A stretch of 64,000 nucleotides of DNA from Desulfocapsa sp. (lineage in GTDB: Bacteria > Desulfobacterota > Desulfobulbia > Desulfobulbales > Desulfocapsaceae). This document shows positions 61,850 to 64,000 of this stretch, piece by piece (the stretch's first letter is position 1; every line of letters begins with the position of its first letter). Both the position numbers and the translations under genes were made by a program. The notes beneath the pieces are model-generated. The model was not told the DNA's origin. It did no database searches and worked only from the letters and a program-made list of their open reading frames with translations. The DNA lies in assembly GCA_013792135.1 (NCBI GenBank), contig VMSP01000170.1, positions 34,116 through 98,115 on the forward strand, written 5' to 3'.

Positions 61850-62273
61850 GTGTGGATTATGCTTTCGGATGGCAAGATATACGTATTATGTCTTCGTATT
61901 TTGAAAGTCTGCTCGGTGCGATACGCGTAATGATGAGACCGAAACACCTCGCGAACCTGATCCATGAACCTGATATCGGGATTCGGATGAAATTGTGGTT
62001 TGTTTTCCTTTGACTTTCCATAATACGTCTCATAGTATCGTAATATCTAGAAATCAACCATAGAAGATGCAATAAGCGGACAAGAAACTCTTTGAGTTTC
62101 TATGTTTCATAGATCAATATAGAAATAAGCGGAAATTCCGTCCATCTATAATAGGTGATATGATGGAAAGATTTCCACGTATTACACTGTTGGCCTTCTT
62201 TATTCCCTGAATGTGCAACTAAAAACCCAGCAAAGAGAAACAAATAAAAACGCAGGAGCCAATAGTCATCATC
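61850..62273. other. Gene-poor stretch before the cassette region
   Basis: 424 AT-rich bases. A plus-strand 41-codon frame (61888-62013) has protein-like composition but no ribosome site and is not called. AGAAACTC-TTT-GAGTTTCT near 62084-62102 is a tight hairpin. Confidence 0.4.
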
Positions 62274-62711
62274 TTGGAAACTAAAACTATCCTCACTCTT
62301 ATTGGCTTTGTGGTTGTCCTTTTTGGGTATATTGCCGTCCACCGTCTTTCCGACTGGAGGAGTAAAAGAACTGAGCTTAGAACTGCTGTTATTGCTTACA
62401 AATCTGCTTTTGCCCCCGAAATTGCTGCCATCAGCAATAATTCTTTCGCCATCAACACCTTTACTATTGCTTTGCAGCTCCACGAGTCCGCTGTTGACAC
62501 CATCCGTCCTATCTTGCCCGAAGACTACCAACGGAAACTGCAAGAGGCATGGGATGAATATCGCGGCAAAGACAATAACCTTGGTTTTGACGACTTTGGC
62601 TTTGTTCAAGCTACCAGTGCCACATTCATGCTTATTGATGATAAAAAACATTTTTATGACTTTAAAAAAAGATTTCATAATCTTCATAGTTGTCTCGATA
62701 AATTGAAATAA
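62274..62711 (+). CDS. Cassette-encoded hypothetical membrane-anchored protein
   Basis: 145 residues, not recognised. One N-terminal membrane helix (about 7-24, LTLIGFVVVLFGYIAVH) is followed by a charged, helical cytoplasmic part (KSAFAPEIAAI, QEAWDEYRGKDNNLGFDDFGF). The start is probably TTG 62274 with CAGGAG some 15 bases before; no better ATG exists nearby. It ends five bases before an attC-like site in the same orientation, the layout of an integron gene cassette. A minus-strand frame over the same DNA looks less like a protein. Confidence 0.65.
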   Translation: METKTILTLIGFVVVLFGYIAVHRLSDWRSKRTELRTAVIAYKSAFAPEIAAISNNSFAINTFTIALQLHESAVDTIRPILPEDYQRKLQEAWDEYRGKDNNLGFDDFGFVQATSATFMLIDDKKHFYDFKKRFHNLHSCLDKLK

Positions 62712-62715
62712 AAAC

Positions 62716-62807
62716 TGCCAACAATACGCTAAAGCAGACCAGCGGAATCAGCCTCGAATTTCAAAAATCATCCGGTGGCCGCTGGCTGCTTACCTTGGTC
62801 GTTAGCT
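62716..62807 (+). repeat. attC-like recombination site 1
   Basis: 92 bases bounded by TGCCAAC (R'' box) and GTTAGCT (R' box). Inner arms AGCAGACCAGCGG (62733-62745) and CCGCTGGCTGCT (62779-62790) are complementary except for one unpaired A in the left arm, the extrahelical base that sets attC orientation. It follows a plus-strand gene at once, as expected. Confidence 0.8.
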
Positions 62808-62881
62808 AGAAAACCAAATATGATCAGTAGCTTTCAACCCACCGCGAGAGTTATAAGGCAACCCCTTGCACAATACTGCTA

Positions 62882-63043
62882 TCAAGTTTTGCGCATCGGC
62901 TTCCCTTGCAAATCGTAAAGCTGATATAGTATCTCTTGACCACCAATAATATTCACAGAAACAGACAGCCACACAGGTTCACCACCTTCAACACCTTCAA
63001 CCAACCATCCATACTCGTCCGGATTTTCTTTGATTTCATCCAT
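62882..63043 (-). CDS. Small cassette-encoded hypothetical protein
   Basis: 53 residues, acidic N-terminus (MDEIKENPDEYGWLVEGVEGG split by Gly) and a beta-like C-terminal half (WLSVSVNIIGG, ILYQLYDLQGKPMRKT). Not recognised. ATG 63043 follows GGAGAATAAAA. It lies on the strand opposite to the flanking attC sites, i.e. reversed within its cassette. Confidence 0.6.
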   Translation of the reverse strand: MDEIKENPDEYGWLVEGVEGGEPVWLSVSVNIIGGQEILYQLYDLQGKPMRKT

Positions 63044-63070
63044 TTTTATTCTCCAGTTAATTAAATAATT

Positions 63071-63153
63071 TGCTAACAATGCGCTACAGGTGACGGGAAC
63101 AAGCGCATCGTTTCAAAGTTATCTCAGGCCCGCACCTGAGTTTTGCGTTAGCC
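63071..63153 (+). repeat. attC-like recombination site 2
   Basis: 83 bases from TGCTAAC (R'') to GTTAGCC (R'). Arms CAGGTGACGGG (63087-63097) and CCCGCACCTG (63129-63138) are complementary with one unpaired A in the left arm, so the site points in the plus direction like site 1. TAACAATGCGC and TTTTGCGTTAG edges match the usual attC style. Confidence 0.8.
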
Positions 63154-63157
63154 TTCA

Positions 63158-63844
63158 TTACGGGAGCCATAACCACCACCGGCCACCGTGTTCAGGGTAG
63201 TCAAGACAGTTCCAGCGGCACCCATTACTTTTACCGTCTTTCGCCATGTGCCAATGCCCGAAAAACCATAAATCCGGTCGACATTTTTCGAGAACATATT
63301 CGAGAGCCACACATGACGGGTCATTAACTTTGGCCAGATTACCGCCCCGCAAAGAGGGGAAAAAAGAGGTTGGGCAGGTATGAGAAACCACAATGTCAAC
63401 CATCCCGGCATCCAGCATTTTATCCAGGTCTTTGTCCTTGATCGTTTCTTCTGGAAACCAGTCATGCCCAGGAGTACGCATCCCCTTGTCAATCGAATCA
63501 GCCCCGCCAGCGAAAAGAACAGTCCTTCTGTCTGGCAAGGTGAGTTTGCTGCCCCTGGAGCAGAAGAACACCCCATCGTACATTTCGTGAATCTGGCCGT
63601 CCTGGGGCAAAAGTGGGTGCTCTTCATGGTTGCCATCACACCAGTATATTTTTGCTTTTCCAGGCTTTAAACCTTTAAGCAGCCATTTTTTCTGCTGTCC
63701 ATAAAGAACTGGCTTGCTCACTTCCATTTTTGGCCACCAGCCAAAGTCACCACAACACAGCACTATATCGGGGTTTTTCTTTGTAATCAGGGCGTTGAGT
63801 TTTCCCCAGTCCCCATGCAAATCTCCGACGACCAAAACCTTCAT
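63158..63844 (-). CDS. Calcineurin-like metallophosphoesterase
   Basis: 228-residue two-metal phosphoesterase. All five blocks are present: VVGDLHGDW (metal Asp/His), LCCGDFGWWP, WCDGNHEEHP, VSHTCPTSFF and FFGHWHMAK. The fold is complete, so it should hydrolyse phosphomonoesters, diesters or nucleotides; substrate unknown. It lies between attC-like sites 2 and 3, on the minus strand, 13 bases from site 3 at its 5' side and four from site 2 at its 3' side, so it is cassette cargo. Confidence 0.9.
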   Translation of the reverse strand: MKVLVVGDLHGDWGKLNALITKKNPDIVLCCGDFGWWPKMEVSKPVLYGQQKKWLLKGLKPGKAKIYWCDGNHEEHPLLPQDGQIHEMYDGVFFCSRGSKLTLPDRRTVLFAGGADSIDKGMRTPGHDWFPEETIKDKDLDKMLDAGMVDIVVSHTCPTSFFPSLRGGNLAKVNDPSCVALEYVLEKCRPDLWFFGHWHMAKDGKSNGCRWNCLDYPEHGGRWWLWLP

Positions 63845-63857
63845 TGTATAACCCCCA

Positions 63858-63920
63858 GGCTAACGAATAAGGTTAGATTGTGAGAGCGAAGCGAACCACA
63901 ATCTGAACCGTTTGTTGGAC
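63858..63920 (-). repeat. attC-like recombination site 3
   Basis: 63 bases. On the minus strand it reads GTCCAAC (a perfect RYYYAAC R'' box) to GTTAGCC. Arms (63871-63882 and 63897-63909) pair with one extra base in the arm that is left on the minus strand, so the site points opposite to sites 1 and 2. The last 80 bases of the window show nothing recognisable. Confidence 0.8.
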
Positions 63921-64000
63921 AAGCCCGGTCAGAATATATAGAAAATATCTTTTTGGGGTGTGTTGCCGGATCAGGCAGATGGAAGGTGGCGGATTTTCCG

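Noticed and set aside
61888..62013. 41-codon plus-strand frame with protein-like sequence
   Set aside because: No ribosome site and no known match; may be a relic but cannot be supported.
62100..62687. 195-residue minus-strand frame opposite the cassette protein
   Set aside because: Ser/Asn/Lys-rich shadow; the plus frame has a membrane helix, protein-like helices and an attC right after its stop.
1..64000. CRISPR array
   Set aside because: No series of regularly spaced identical repeats was seen; repeats are pairs or attC-like sites only.

Overview
The window reads as chromosomal DNA of an anaerobic, probably sulfur-metabolising Desulfobacterota (Desulfobulbales-like) bacterium. This is inferred from the gene set: class I hybrid-cluster protein beside a small sulfite-reductase-type protein, the futalosine route to menaquinone, NikR with an ECF nickel transporter, FeoAB iron uptake, and many Cache/PAS histidine kinases and HD-GYP proteins. 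No rRNA or other marker fixes the taxon. Most genes are of ordinary house style; the reverse transcriptase, the membrane acyltransferase and the cassette region at the right end look more AT-rich.

Layout. 1-2453: hybrid sensor kinase, cut at the left edge. 2608-6602 (minus): a nitrosative/redox-stress block of a two-cluster ferredoxin, a zinc-ribbon HD-like protein, a small siroheme/4Fe-4S protein and hcp; the ferredoxin and hcp both have a TTGA-N6-TCAA palindrome upstream that fits an HcpR/FNR-type regulator. 6879-16002: a second hybrid kinase, a nitroreductase, and two tandem paralogues joining a PhnD-like sensor to GAF, HD-GYP and degenerate GGDEF domains. 16133-22904 (minus): methyltransferase, mscL, TIGR01777 epimerase, a membrane protein/DUF523-DUF1722/class II photolyase operon, LigB-type dioxygenase and a PNPOx-like protein. 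23075-27311: PAS-LuxR regulator, then a cobalamin riboswitch with terminator driving a TonB receptor and a BtuF-like binding protein. 27553-31534: haem-binding protein, nikR, and nikMN-nikQ-nikO under a clear NikR operator. 31850-34733: small membrane protein, methyltransferase, and a stand-alone reverse transcriptase of the unknown-group/defence type. 34960-40283: rhlE, a thioredoxin-CcdA fusion, phnA, isochorismatase, SDR and PilZ genes. 40447-43814 (minus): feoB, an unlisted 58-residue FeoB-associated protein and two feoA genes. 44085-50502: chemoreceptor, tRNA-Glu(CTC), flavodoxin-fold protein, malQ and a compact sigma-70 factor. 50720-58555: futalosine menaquinone operon (mqnE, mqnC, deaminase, acyltransferase, mqnA, ubiX, mqnP, DUF3108). 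58612-61789: small protein, adk, purC, marC. 62274-63920: a short array of integron-type gene cassettes with three attC-like sites whose stems carry the diagnostic unpaired base.

The most interesting items are the reverse transcriptase with its flanking structured DNA, the attC cassette cluster without a visible integrase, the HcpR-like box pair, the tandem PhnD/HD-GYP receptors, and a 51-base repeat found upstream of two unrelated small envelope genes. All calls were made by eye from sequence; family names come from remembered motifs, not searches.
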